Notes under the pieces: generated by a model | Databases searched by the model: none | What the model saw: only the letters and a program-made list of their open reading frames with translations | Told to the model about the DNA's origin: nothing | Shown here: positions 8,821 to 17,311 of the stretch, one piece after another | Layout of the letters: the number at the start of each line of letters is the position of its first letter | Position numbering within the stretch: the stretch's first letter is position 1 | Program-made: the position numbers and the translations under genes | NCBI GenBank assembly: GCA_005116955.1 | Contig: SWDI01000003.1 | Location: forward strand, 351,945-415,944 | Origin: Nitrospira sp. | GTDB taxonomy: Bacteria > Nitrospirota > Nitrospiria > Nitrospirales > Nitrospiraceae | DNA length: 64,000 bases | Direction of reading: 5' to 3'

Positions 8821-9978
8821 CTATGAAGGGACTATAGCTTCTCCCTCTTCCGTTCTCGCTCCCCCTTCCCACAGCTTGACCGTCCGATCCCAGGAGGCGC
8901 TGGCGAGGCGTTTGCCGTCAGGAGAGAAGGTGATACAACGCACACCGCTACTATGGCCTTTGAGTGTCCGGAAGTTGCGGCCGGTCGATAGATCCCAAAA
9001 CTTGATGGTTTCATCGTCGCTCGCGCTGACCAAGACTTTCCCATCCGGTGACACCGCGAGACTGCGGACCCAGCCTTTGTGGCCAGTGAGGGATTTCTTC
9101 TCAACGACGCCCGGCATCTCGAACAGCTTGATCGTGGTATCCCGGCTGCCGGTGATCAAGAGTTTCGCGTCCGGGGTAAAGGTCATGGCCCCGATCCAGT
9201 AGTCCATGGGTTGTTGGAAACCGCCGTCATCCTCAATATAGTAGCCGCGGGTTTCGGTGGAATCTTCCTGGTTTTTCCGCCAATGGCCGTCGTGGAGAAC
9301 TGTTTCCTCGCCGCTCGGGAGGACCTCCCACATCTTGATCTTTCCGATGTCGGTTCCGCTGGCCAGATGAATGCCGTCTGGGGAGAAGGCCACACAGACG
9401 GACCAGTGATGGTCGTACTCATCTTTCCCGAGCAACGTCATCAACTCGGTTCCCGTGGTGACTTCCCAAATCTTGATGTCTTTGTTATAGCTGCCACGCG
9501 CGAGCATGAGCCCATCCGGCGAGAGTGAAAGGCTGCAGACGTTATGATCGTACCGTGAGAACAGGAGCTTCATGGGCTCGCCAGTCTTGCCGTTCCACAA
9601 CCGGATGGTGCGGTCCTCACTCCCGGTGGCCAAGGTCTGTCCGTCCGGTGTGAAGACAACGGCGCGAATATCATGGGTGTGGCCACGCAGCGAACGCAGG
9701 AGCCGGCCGGTTTCGATGTCCCACATGCGCACGAGGCGTTCAGCGCCGCCGCTGGCGAGTGTCAATCCATCAGGGGAAAAGGCGACCACCCAGACTCCGT
9801 GCGAATGGCCACGGAAGGTATTCACTTCCCGACAGTCGGCTTCCCAGAAGTCCAAAAAGTCGATCGGAAGTGTTGATGCGGCGACTGTCTCTGAGGAGAT
9901 GCCAGGGAGTGGTGGAGTCATTGTCGGTTCCGGCATGTGCAGCGTGTTTTCTTGGTCGTCCAGTCCTTGATTGGTCAA
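8821..9978 (-). CDS. WD40-repeat beta-propeller protein
   Basis: A 385-residue protein made of about seven WD40 blades after a ~45-residue N-terminal tail. Repeats are obvious from the recurring 'FSPDG..LASGS.D.TIRLWD' pattern, for example 'VVAFSPDGLTLASGG', 'VVFTPDGQTLATGSEDRTIRLW' (in part), 'ITFSPDGKRLASASWDRTVKLW' near the C-terminus. One blade carries an insertion rich in acidic residues (about 230-255). There is no signal peptide, so it is probably a cytoplasmic protein-protein scaffold. It is convergent with the giant ATPase gene and divergent from the satellite operon beginning at 10127, with which it shares the upstream region. Its partner is unknown. Confidence 0.85.
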   Translation of the reverse strand: MTNQGLDDQENTLHMPEPTMTPPLPGISSETVAASTLPIDFLDFWEADCREVNTFRGHSHGVWVVAFSPDGLTLASGGAERLVRMWDIETGRLLRSLRGHTHDIRAVVFTPDGQTLATGSEDRTIRLWNGKTGEPMKLLFSRYDHNVCSLSLSPDGLMLARGSYNKDIKIWEVTTGTELMTLLGKDEYDHHWSVCVAFSPDGIHLASGTDIGKIKMWEVLPSGEETVLHDGHWRKNQEDSTETRGYYIEDDGGFQQPMDYWIGAMTFTPDAKLLITGSRDTTIKLFEMPGVVEKKSLTGHKGWVRSLAVSPDGKVLVSASDDETIKFWDLSTGRNFRTLKGHSSGVRCITFSPDGKRLASASWDRTVKLWEGGARTEEGEAIVPS

Positions 9979-10126
9979 CAGACCAGCCAGTATAATTCTG
10001 TTGGTCGTTCGGATCGTAAGAGATGCCTCGCGGCCAAGTCAAGCCGCGTCCATGGCTATGTCGTCCATGGGTCGTGGTGTACCGTGTTTTTTACTGGTCC
10101 CCCCAAATTAGCCGCTGAGGATTTTC

Positions 10127-11125
10127 ATGGAAATCAGATTTCAACCAGCTTTACTTCAGGAAGTCATCGATTCGTTTGTTGAAAAGACGGAACGAGAAGG
10201 GGATCCCACCTACTACAAAGAATTCCATGAGTATGCCGACCCGATTTACGAGAAATACATGCTCGAAGACCGGGAGGCGGAGTTCAGAAAGTTGTATCAA
10301 TATCTCTTCGGTATCTGGGGGTTTTCCGATATCGTCCGCGATTCATTCAACGAGTATCCGCTGTTGAAGGAGAAGGTGGGAATTGTCCTGGTCAAAGGCG
10401 TGCTGAAGGAAGCTCAGGAAGGCGTCGATATTCTACGCAAATGGGGGTCCGTCGAGAAGGACTTGGCGAAGGAGTTTGAGGAGAAGGGTCTGAAGGGCGT
10501 TGGAATTAAGCTGATTCCCCGCCGTTTTTACGACCCGGCATTGACCCGCTATTGCCGCCATGAGTTGATGCACATCTCCGACATGATCGACTCGGTGTTC
10601 GGCTACGACCCAGATACCAAGCTGGGACAGAACCCTGGCGAAGAGACGCTCATCTTACAGCGCTATCGTGTGCTCTGGAGTTTGAGTGTCGATAGTCGGC
10701 TGGTTGCGGCAGGCAAGGAGCCGATGCTGAGCAAGGAGGATCGCTTCAAGGAATTTCGGTCGTGGTACCGAAAAATTCCGCCTCCTCAACTGAAGTCGGT
10801 GTTTGAGGGGCTCTGGCAGACTTCGTACTTCACCCATTCCGAGTTGATTGAAATGGCCGCCGATACGCTTCGTGTGATGGATCGGGCTGTGGATGTGGAA
10901 GGTGGTGAAGTTCCTGAGACTGAAAACAAAATCATGCTCATGCCGGGGTTCCCGTGCCCGCTGTGTCGGTTCCCTACCTATTCGTGGGTCGAGGATATGG
11001 GGACGAAGGTGGAGCCTTACGTGCTCGACTTCATCCGCGAGAATCATCCTGGATGGGACGTGGACTTCGGAGCCTGTGATCGTTGTGTTGAGGTGTATAA
11101 GTTACGTGCCGACGGCGTCATGTAG
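10127..11125 (+). CDS. Unknown protein with HExxH motif and cysteine pairs (putative metalloprotein)
   Basis: A 332-residue soluble protein with no signal peptide or membrane segment. I do not recognise its family by name. Two metal-site-like patterns are visible. The first is RHELMHISDMID near residues 146-157, which contains H-E-L-M-H, the zincin HExxH signature. The second is C-P-L-C near 284-287 with C-D-R-C near 318-321, a zinc-ribbon-like set of four cysteines. GAGG precedes the ATG by about 8 bases. It is the first plus-strand gene of a locus that continues with a ferredoxin, a TorD-like chaperone and an NxrC-like subunit, so a role in assembling or maturing that enzyme system is possible. 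That role is inference; the HExxH may also be coincidental. Confidence 0.6.
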   Translation: MEIRFQPALLQEVIDSFVEKTEREGDPTYYKEFHEYADPIYEKYMLEDREAEFRKLYQYLFGIWGFSDIVRDSFNEYPLLKEKVGIVLVKGVLKEAQEGVDILRKWGSVEKDLAKEFEEKGLKGVGIKLIPRRFYDPALTRYCRHELMHISDMIDSVFGYDPDTKLGQNPGEETLILQRYRVLWSLSVDSRLVAAGKEPMLSKEDRFKEFRSWYRKIPPPQLKSVFEGLWQTSYFTHSELIEMAADTLRVMDRAVDVEGGEVPETENKIMLMPGFPCPLCRFPTYSWVEDMGTKVEPYVLDFIRENHPGWDVDFGACDRCVEVYKLRADGVM

Positions 11126-11128
11126 ATA

Positions 11129-11254
11129 GAGGAGGGTGAAAAAATCCGCCGGCTGCGTTCTCGGCTCGCAAGAATCCTCAACGTACCTCCGAAGGTACGC
11201 CTCCGGTTCTTGCATCGCCTGCGGCCTTGCCAAACGGCCCTTTTGACCCTCCTC
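11129..11254. repeat. Long inverted-repeat element, copy 1
   Basis: Fills the gap between the HExxH gene and the ferredoxin gene. Its ends are inverted: GAGGAGGGTGAAAA at the left and TTTTGACCCTCCTC at the right, with an inner GTACCTCCGAAGGTAC palindrome. The inner segment (CTCAACGTAC...CGAAGGTACGCCTC...GCGGCCTTGCC) is shared with the elements at 18424 and 22706. It may fold as a hairpin acting in RNA stability or termination, or be a non-autonomous mobile element. Confidence 0.65.
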
Positions 11255-11271
11255 AAAGGAAAACCCAAGCT

Positions 11272-11868
11272 GTGGCAACTAACCCCTCATACGGTCGGCG
11301 GGATTTCCTGAAAGACTCCGTTATTTCTACGGTCAAAGCCGCGCGCGAACTCGTCAAACAGGCTGAGGGTGTTCCAGCGGAGCCGCCGCCTCCGCCGATG
11401 CGTACGGACTGGCTGCGTCCCCCTGGTGCGGTAGAAGAATCGCTGTTCCTTGAACGTTGTACGAAGTGCAATGATTGTGTCACGGCTTGTCCACCGGGCG
11501 CGATTGCGGTCCATCCCCTGGACGGGACACCCGTACTTTTCGCCGATCAGTCGCCCTGCGTGTTATGTGAGGACCTTCCTTGTATTACAGCCTGTGGGAC
11601 AGAGGCGCTCCTTCCGGTCGAGGGGATCAACCATGTCCGAATGGGAATCGCGACAGTTTCACATAGACTCTGCACGGCAGGCCAAGGCTGCCATGCCTGT
11701 GTCTCGAAGTGTCCGACGGATGCCCTTGCGATGGACGTGGCGTCCCTGCAGCTTTCCGTGGTGAAGGAAGCCTGTGTTGGCTGTGGAATGTGTGAAATGA
11801 TCTGTAAAACCGTCAATGACCATGTCGCAATCCGTGTGGTACCGTCGAGGCAGCTGGCAGGAGGTTGA
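11272..11868 (+). CDS. Four-cluster ferredoxin-type protein (NapF/NapG-like) with twin-arginine-like N-terminus
   Basis: A 198-residue iron-sulfur protein with four cysteine clusters: C-T-K-C-N-D-C-V-T-A-C-P, then CVLCEDLPCITAC, then CTAGQGCHACVSKCP, then CVGCGMCEMICK. This matches the polyferredoxins of the NapF/NapG/MauN group, each cluster binding one 4Fe-4S. The N-terminus carries YGRRDFLKDSV, a near-consensus Tat motif (RRxFLK), but the following segment is only weakly hydrophobic, so export is uncertain. I place the start at the GTG at 11272, with AAGGA about 11 bases upstream; the frame is open to 11227 inside the preceding repeat. Sitting between the HExxH protein and a TorD-type chaperone, it probably carries electrons in or matures the locus's molybdo-enzyme. 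Its last codons lie within the next repeat element. Confidence 0.8.
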   Translation: MATNPSYGRRDFLKDSVISTVKAARELVKQAEGVPAEPPPPPMRTDWLRPPGAVEESLFLERCTKCNDCVTACPPGAIAVHPLDGTPVLFADQSPCVLCEDLPCITACGTEALLPVEGINHVRMGIATVSHRLCTAGQGCHACVSKCPTDALAMDVASLQLSVVKEACVGCGMCEMICKTVNDHVAIRVVPSRQLAGG

Positions 11869-11921
11869 AAAAGACCGCCAGAGTTGTTCTCGCCTCGCGA
11901 ACGGTCTTTTTGAACATCCTG
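11858..11921. repeat. Inverted-repeat element, copy 2 (short)
   Basis: Arms CAGGAGGTTGAAAAAGACCG and CGGTCTTTTTGAACATCCTG pair almost perfectly around a ~24-base loop. The left arm overlaps the stop codon of the ferredoxin gene. The TTGAAAAA...TTTTTGAACATCCTG ends match the ends of the elements at 18424 and 22706, so this is a minimal member of the same family. As a strong hairpin directly at a gene end it could work as a transcription terminator or 3' stabiliser. Confidence 0.65.
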
Positions 11922-12032
11922 GCGGCGTTTCTGATACTGTCTACTAGAAGGGATCGATTGATGATTGCGCCACATCTCTGCGATGTCGCTTGGAAGAAAA
12001 TCACTATGTCACAAGATCGAACTAGTTCACCC

Positions 12033-12061
12033 TTGACTTCGCACGGGCCTTTTCATATACA
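12033..12061 (+). promoter_or_regulatory. Putative sigma-70 promoter for the TorD-like/NxrC-like genes
   Basis: TTGACT, a 17-base spacer and TATACA lie about 75 bases upstream of the chaperone ATG. The -35 box has five of six consensus bases and the -10 four of six. Position downstream of the hairpin at 11858 supports a new transcription unit starting here. This is a pattern match only. Confidence 0.4.
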
Positions 12062-12133
12062 TACGAGGTCCTGCTACCCTTCCTTGGGGGCTGCGGTAGT
12101 AGGGTGAGCTAAGGTGGTCGGGAGGCAATTTGT

Positions 12134-13105
12134 ATGACGAGTCAACAGCCGATGCAAGGCGTATCTGCATCTGCCGCCGCCACGCTGCCGAGTCCTGTGT
12201 CCATTAAGGACTCCCCCGCCGTTGAACGTGCGCTTAATCGGAGTAAAATCTATTTATTGGTTTCCTGGAGCCTTCTGTACCCGGAAGATGAGGAGTTTCT
12301 TGATTACCTCCGGTGCGGCGAGTTTGTGGAGGATGGCCGGGCTGCCCTTGATGCATTAGAGGTCGCCCTCGGCACTGAGGGGGGTGAGCGAGCCAAGAGG
12401 AAATTGACTTCGCTGAGGACACAGTTGGCCCTGGTTGAGAATCTGATTGCCTCCGAATGTGTCAACTGGCAGCTTAGCGATCTCCAGTCGGAACATCGCC
12501 GGGTGTTCAGCAACGTGATTACACTCGATTGTCCTCCTTACGAAACCCTGTTCGGGAATGACCACGTGTTCGCGCAATCCCATGTGATGGGCGACATTTC
12601 AGGATTCTATAAGGCTTTTGGAGTTGAGTTGTCGAAAGACATCCATGAACGGCTCGATCATCTTAGTGTCGAGTTCGAGTTCATGCACTTCCTCGCGTAC
12701 AAGGAATCCTACTCGCTCTGCCACGACGGGCCGGAGAAGACGCAGATCGTGGTTGACGCACAGAAGAAGTTTGTCAAGAATCATATTGGTCGATGGGTCC
12801 CGCTGTTCTGTCGCATGTTGACCAAAAAGGCGGACTCGGGTCTCTTTAAATTGGTGGCCGATATGACCGCCGATTGGATGGATTTTGAGACGGCTTTCTT
12901 GGGCGTGACCCCTCAGCCCTATACGGAAACCGACTATCGTCCTGCGACATTTAGCTCCCCCGAAGGCCAAACGTATGAATGCGGTGCACAAGACCAGGGG
13001 AACGAGTTGACCATGTTGTTGAACGAAGTTGGTGCGCAGTCCTTTATGGATGTGAAAGAGAAAGACAAGGAGAATGAGGAGGGGCAACCTTCCGGAACGG
13101 CGTGA
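12134..13105 (+). CDS. TorD/NarJ-like molybdoenzyme assembly chaperone
   Basis: A 323-residue, mainly helical, cytoplasmic protein. The family signature is visible at about residues 130-185: 'YETLFGNDHVFAQSHVMGDI', then 'GFYKAFGV', then 'ERLDHLSVEFEFMHFLAYKE', matching the TorD 'GFY.a.G......ERPDHL..ELEFM..L' pattern. It is longer than typical TorD (about 200) because of an N-terminal extension of roughly 35 residues and an acidic C-terminal tail. Such chaperones bind the catalytic subunit of DMSO-reductase-family enzymes and hold it for cofactor insertion and export. The gene overlaps or abuts the NxrC-like gene, so the two are probably co-expressed; the catalytic subunit itself is not in this window. 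The start has GGGAGG upstream. Confidence 0.82.
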   Translation: MTSQQPMQGVSASAAATLPSPVSIKDSPAVERALNRSKIYLLVSWSLLYPEDEEFLDYLRCGEFVEDGRAALDALEVALGTEGGERAKRKLTSLRTQLALVENLIASECVNWQLSDLQSEHRRVFSNVITLDCPPYETLFGNDHVFAQSHVMGDISGFYKAFGVELSKDIHERLDHLSVEFEFMHFLAYKESYSLCHDGPEKTQIVVDAQKKFVKNHIGRWVPLFCRMLTKKADSGLFKLVADMTADWMDFETAFLGVTPQPYTETDYRPATFSSPEGQTYECGAQDQGNELTMLLNEVGAQSFMDVKEKDKENEEGQPSGTA

Positions 13106-13170
13106 GTAAGTGTGGTAACGGTTCGAGAGCGAACACAGTCTTTACACTAATTCAGAGGAGGGAGTGCACT

Positions 13171-14121
13171 ATGAGGGTAGCGCAGACGACCAACAAGAAA
13201 TTGGTGTTTGCCATTCTTCTCTCCGCCCTCACTGTCGGCCTGATGCTGACATTGGGGCGAGTACCACTGGCCGTCAGTCAACCGGTGACGATACCGGCTA
13301 AGACGGTGAAGGGCCCAATTCCCATGGATGGCGCCAACCCGATGTGGGAAAGTGTCCCGGGCGTGGTCGTCCCGTTGAGCGGTCAGCTCATCACGACACC
13401 GATGCACCCGAATATTTCGGTGAAGTCGGTGTTCGTCAAGGCGATGACCAACGGCAAGGATATTGGGATGCGGCTGGAGTGGATTGATCAAACGAAGAAT
13501 GACACGGCGATCGGCCCACAAGACTTCCGGGACCAGGTTGCGGTGATGTTTCCTGTGAATACGGCGGGGGCTCCGCCGTTCCAGTGTATGGGACAGTCCG
13601 GTGGGACGACCAACATTTGGCGGTGGAATGCTGAATGGCAGAAGGACCTCGGCAAGGACAGCGCGGGCATTTGGGATGTCGACGATCAGTATCCTGGAAT
13701 TTTCTGGGATTATTACTTTGAAGAGCCGGCGGGGGGCGTCACCTATCCAGACCGCATTGGTCGGAGCTTGGGGCCGTTCAACTCCGGCATCTGGTCGGGA
13801 AACATCATGTCTGATCCGACGCTTCGCGTGAGTTCCGTTGAAGATTTGAGCGCGAACGGATTCAGTACCCTCACCACGCAAGCTCACCAGGACGTCATCG
13901 GAAACGGTGTCTGGGAACCATCTGGATCTGTCAAAGGTGGAGCCTATTCAGGGCCGACATGGCGGGTCGTCGTGAAGCGGTCGCTGGAAAGCGGTGATGC
14001 GAACGACGTGCAATTTAAAGGGGGGATGTCGGTACCTATTGCCTTCGCAGTGTGGGATGGTGCCAACGTTGAGCGAAACGGCATGAAGTCGCTGTCGACC
14101 TGGTTCACGTTGAAGCTGTAG
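13171..14121 (+). CDS. NxrC/EbdC-like exported haem-binding gamma-type subunit, paralogue 1
   Basis: A 316-residue exported protein. A signal peptide of about 35 residues (KLVFAILLSALTVGLMLTLG) is followed by the 'ethylbenzene dehydrogenase-related' haem-binding fold. Family landmarks are 'IPMDGANPMWE', 'VVVPLSGQLITTP', 'RLEWIDQTKND', 'CMGQSGGTTNIWRWNAEWQ' and the C-terminal 'AFAVWDGANVERNGMKS'. In characterised gamma subunits haem b is held by a Met and a Lys about 13-14 residues apart. Here the Met of CMGQ is present, but the position matching the Lys in the second paralogue (WHWKADW) is Asn (WRWNAEW). It also has a ~40-residue insertion after this region. The ATG at 13171 has AGGAGGGAG upstream. 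The likely role is electron transfer for a periplasmic nitrite oxidoreductase-like enzyme; the specific enzyme is inferred. Confidence 0.82.
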   Translation: MRVAQTTNKKLVFAILLSALTVGLMLTLGRVPLAVSQPVTIPAKTVKGPIPMDGANPMWESVPGVVVPLSGQLITTPMHPNISVKSVFVKAMTNGKDIGMRLEWIDQTKNDTAIGPQDFRDQVAVMFPVNTAGAPPFQCMGQSGGTTNIWRWNAEWQKDLGKDSAGIWDVDDQYPGIFWDYYFEEPAGGVTYPDRIGRSLGPFNSGIWSGNIMSDPTLRVSSVEDLSANGFSTLTTQAHQDVIGNGVWEPSGSVKGGAYSGPTWRVVVKRSLESGDANDVQFKGGMSVPIAFAVWDGANVERNGMKSLSTWFTLKL

Positions 14122-14167
14122 TGGTTAGAGCGGCAAGTAACCGCCGCGACGTCACGTAATTTTTAAA

Positions 14168-14220
14168 AGGCCTCGGATCGGAATCCCGGTAAGTGAGGGA
14201 ACGGTTCGAGGCTTTTTTTC
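14168..14220 (+). terminator. Intrinsic terminator after the NxrC-like gene
   Basis: GCCTCG and CGAGGC form a stem around an internal CCCGGTAAGTGAGGG structure and are followed directly by seven T residues. It lies about 50 bases beyond the stop codon and ahead of the radical SAM gene, so it probably ends the chaperone/gamma-subunit transcript. Confidence 0.6.
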
Positions 14221-14347
14221 TTGAAGATTCCTGACTCTGGCGTCGGTCTCTCCATATCCGCAGGATTGCATTTACTCAAGTGCGGAGGGTATAAAAGGAG
14301 TCGGTCTCGAACTCACTGATTTTCAAGCATAAAAGGACCGGTGTCGC

Positions 14348-16126
14348 ATGAAAGTCTCGCTGCTTTTCCCCCCAACCTGGCATCCGTCTCAGCCTTACCT
14401 CAGTTTGCCGTCGCTGACCGGGTTTTTGCACCAGGGTGGGGTTTCTGACGTCTCACAGCGCGACCTTGGAATCGAATTATTGGATACCGTGCTGACCAGA
14501 GAGTATGCGGCTGAAGTCTATCAGCAGTTGATCGCCAAGCAGCGTGACCTTGAGCGGACTCAGACCGGGGAGACGGGTTTTGGAAGTCGCGAGCATTACG
14601 CGAAGGTGACCGATTCGCTCGATCGGTTCTCCTATCTCGTTGATCGGATTGAGCTCGCCAAGGATACCTTGCGCAGCGAAGGATTTTACGATCCTGACGC
14701 CTATCGTGCGAGCTTATTCATGATCGACAAATGGTTGGAAGTTGTTTCATCTGTGTATTTTCCGACCCGACTCACGGTTGTGGATAATCAATTTGGGAAC
14801 TACTCCATCTATTCCTCGAAAGATTTGATGAAGGTTATTCGTGACGAAGGGCAGAATCCTTATCTGAGCCTCTTCCGGGATCGGTTCATTGCCTCAATCG
14901 TGAATGACCGTCCTGATCTCATCGGAGTCTCGATTACAGCCACGTCTCAGATCATCCCTGGCCTCACCCTCTGTCGGCTGATCAAGGAAGCTGCTCCGGA
15001 TCTTCACGTGACGATTGGCGGCAGCATCTTCACCCGTCTCGTGGACAACATTCGCCGTTGTCCGAGCCTCTTTGAATTAACCGACGACATCGTCGTGTTT
15101 GAGGGCGAAACGGCCTTACTGGAATTGGTCAATCAGCTGGCGGGCAAGAAGGATTACAGCAAGGTTCCCAACCTGATCTATCGGCAGAATGGCAAGATTA
15201 CGGTCAATCAACCGTTCTATTCAGAAAATGTCAATCAACTCCCGGCGCCGAACTATGATGGATTCCCGCTGGATCGCTATTTGTCGCCGGAGCCGGTCTT
15301 GCCGGTCCAGTTTTCGCGAGGCTGTTATTACAAGGATTGTGCATTCTGTGCCCTGACCCTCGACCATCAGAATTTTCGACAGAAAGATCCTGGCCGGACG
15401 ATCGAGGAGCTGCAATGGCTCAAGCAACGCTATGGCGCGCGCCATTTCTTTTTTACCGACGAATGTTTTGCGCTGGCACCGACAAGACGGTTGTGCCAGC
15501 AGATGATCGAAAAACAGCTTGATATCAAATGGACCTGTGAGATGCGGTTCGAGAAAAATCTCTCACGCGAGCTGCTGTCATCCATGCGGGATGCCGGGTG
15601 TTTGAAGATCGTCTTCGGGCTGGAGTCCTTTAATCAGCGCATCATGGATTTCATGAAGAAGGGGATCAAGCAAGAATGGGTCCGGCGTATCTCGGACGAC
15701 TGTGTGGATCTTGGGATTGCGGTGCATTGTTACATCATCGTTGGGTTCCCCACGGAAAAAGAAGACGAAGCCCTCGAAACCATGAATTTCATCGTCGAAA
15801 ACAAGAAGCTCCACGAGTCGTATGGATTTTCTTGCCAGCCCTGCCTGTTCGACCTGGAAAAAGAAGCGCCTATTATGAACGACCCCGGCGGGTATGGGAT
15901 TCGACGAATCATGCGTCCGTCGGCAGAGGACCTGAGCCTCGGGTTTTTCTATGAAGTGCAGGAGGGTATGACTCCCGACGAGGCCGAGCGGCTGTATCAG
16001 TATGTCTATGGGCGGATCAGTGAAGTCGTGTGCGAGCTTCCCTTCAACTATGCGATGGCCGATGGGTTACTGTACATCTCACGGGCGAAGGAAGGAGCCG
16101 GACAGGCGTCGATGGCGGCACATTGA
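14348..16126 (+). CDS. B12-binding-type radical SAM enzyme
   Basis: A 592-residue protein of the cobalamin-binding-domain radical SAM class. The N-terminus begins 'MKVSLLFPPTWHPSQPYLSLPSL', the usual start of the B12-binding domain. The segment around 195-240 ('IGVSITATSQIIPGL', 'VTIGGSIFT', 'VFEGE') completes that domain. The catalytic core has 'SRGCYYKDCAFCAL' near 319-332, giving C-x4-C-x2-C, the variant common in this subgroup, and then 'FFFTDECFA' and 'FGLESFNQRI', the SAM-binding strands. No cobalamin-ligand DxHxxG motif is seen, so cobalamin binding is uncertain. The product is unknown. Its place downstream of a terminator, within an otherwise respiratory locus, makes a modification or lipid-tailoring role possible. 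Confidence 0.78.
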   Translation: MKVSLLFPPTWHPSQPYLSLPSLTGFLHQGGVSDVSQRDLGIELLDTVLTREYAAEVYQQLIAKQRDLERTQTGETGFGSREHYAKVTDSLDRFSYLVDRIELAKDTLRSEGFYDPDAYRASLFMIDKWLEVVSSVYFPTRLTVVDNQFGNYSIYSSKDLMKVIRDEGQNPYLSLFRDRFIASIVNDRPDLIGVSITATSQIIPGLTLCRLIKEAAPDLHVTIGGSIFTRLVDNIRRCPSLFELTDDIVVFEGETALLELVNQLAGKKDYSKVPNLIYRQNGKITVNQPFYSENVNQLPAPNYDGFPLDRYLSPEPVLPVQFSRGCYYKDCAFCALTLDHQNFRQKDPGRTIEELQWLKQRYGARHFFFTDECFALAPTRRLCQQMIEKQLDIKWTCEMRFEKNLSRELLSSMRDAGCLKIVFGLESFNQRIMDFMKKGIKQEWVRRISDDCVDLGIAVHCYIIVGFPTEKEDEALETMNFIVENKKLHESYGFSCQPCLFDLEKEAPIMNDPGGYGIRRIMRPSAEDLSLGFFYEVQEGMTPDEAERLYQYVYGRISEVVCELPFNYAMADGLLYISRAKEGAGQASMAAH

Positions 16127-16150
16127 CCGCTTTTTTTTGCGACAGCTATA

Positions 16151-17299
16151 ATGTCTGCCCTGATGGGTATGGTCATGAAGGCAGCAACGCTCAGCGAACG
16201 GGTAACGGGGAAAGTCTCGGACTTCGGTCCACTATTTGAGTATACCGTCAAGCTCGTTCTCCTCACCTCTTTTCTTGAGCTGGTTCTCTATCGTCTGGTC
16301 TCCCGTCTTGGGATGCATCTCAGCAAGCTAGCGACAGATCACCCGTGGATCACCCCCACATTCACGGCTCTGACCGAGGTGGGCACGTGGCTGCTCAATA
16401 TCGTTGCCGTGTTGTTATTTTTGGCGCTGACATTGGCCCTGATCAATCGCTGGGGAGGGCCTAAGGCAAGCCAGCTCAGCAAACTTGGCAGTGCAGGGGC
16501 GGCGCTCTTATTGCTGTTGACGATTGTGTTTCTCGTGGTGCAGCCCGGCATGCTGGGCGCAGTTGTCTACAACGGGTTAACGCTGCTGGTGCTGACGGCG
16601 TTTCTGTCGGAATACGTGAGGACCCATCGTGAGCCGGCACAGCGTGTGCTGGCGGCCACGTATTACTTGGGCATTTCCGGGTGGCTCTATTATCAGATCG
16701 TATCGACCATGTACAGTTTGACGGGAACGATAGCGGCGCCGCCCTTGGTCTACGAATCACATCGCATGGGTGAGGCGCTGATGGTGTTGGCCAGTTTCTT
16801 CGTGTTTGTGGCCTATGGCAAGAGCAAGAGTTTGTCGCTACGAACGAGGAACCGGCAGCAGTGGAAGCGGGCCATGTGGTTTTGGTCGACGACAGGTATT
16901 ATTTTTTCGGCACTCATCGTGGCTGACTATCTTCTGGAAATTTTTAGTCCGGCTTTCGCATCGGCCTTTCGGCAGGCCTCGCAAGGCATCGGCTGGATCT
17001 TTCAATTTGGAATGGGCTATACCTTCTATCTCCCCTTTGCGGTGTATGTGGCAGGATTACTGTGTTGGTCCTACACCGTTGTGAAGTTGCTGATGATTGG
17101 GCGACTGGCCGGCTATGGGGTCGGTCTGATGTTTATCGCCGGGTATGCCTTACTGTTTTCCAACCTGACGTTGATGGTTGTTCTCGGAGTTATATTACTT
17201 ACCCTTGATCGAGTGAAGCCTACCGTTGCTGAATCGTTGCCGGCTGCCACCGGCTCTGTGCTGCCGGCAACGGACGGCCTCGTCCACGGTCAGGCCTAG
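16151..17299 (+). CDS. Polytopic membrane protein of unknown function
   Basis: A 382-residue integral membrane protein with about nine or ten hydrophobic segments (for example LLNIVAVLLFLALTLALI near 78-95 and AALLLLLTIVFLVV near 115-128, and a run near the C-terminus GLMFIAGYALLFSNLTLMVVL). I recognise no family, and it has no haem- or metal-binding motif that I would trust. It starts 24 bases after the radical SAM stop and is followed within 12 bases by a TPR gene, so it is probably part of that transcript. Several in-frame ATGs occur at the start (16151, 16166, 16172, 16184); none has a strong ribosome binding site. Confidence 0.7.
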   Translation: MSALMGMVMKAATLSERVTGKVSDFGPLFEYTVKLVLLTSFLELVLYRLVSRLGMHLSKLATDHPWITPTFTALTEVGTWLLNIVAVLLFLALTLALINRWGGPKASQLSKLGSAGAALLLLLTIVFLVVQPGMLGAVVYNGLTLLVLTAFLSEYVRTHREPAQRVLAATYYLGISGWLYYQIVSTMYSLTGTIAAPPLVYESHRMGEALMVLASFFVFVAYGKSKSLSLRTRNRQQWKRAMWFWSTTGIIFSALIVADYLLEIFSPAFASAFRQASQGIGWIFQFGMGYTFYLPFAVYVAGLLCWSYTVVKLLMIGRLAGYGVGLMFIAGYALLFSNLTLMVVLGVILLTLDRVKPTVAESLPAATGSVLPATDGLVHGQA

Positions 17300-17311
17300 T
17301 GTGAGAGCGAG

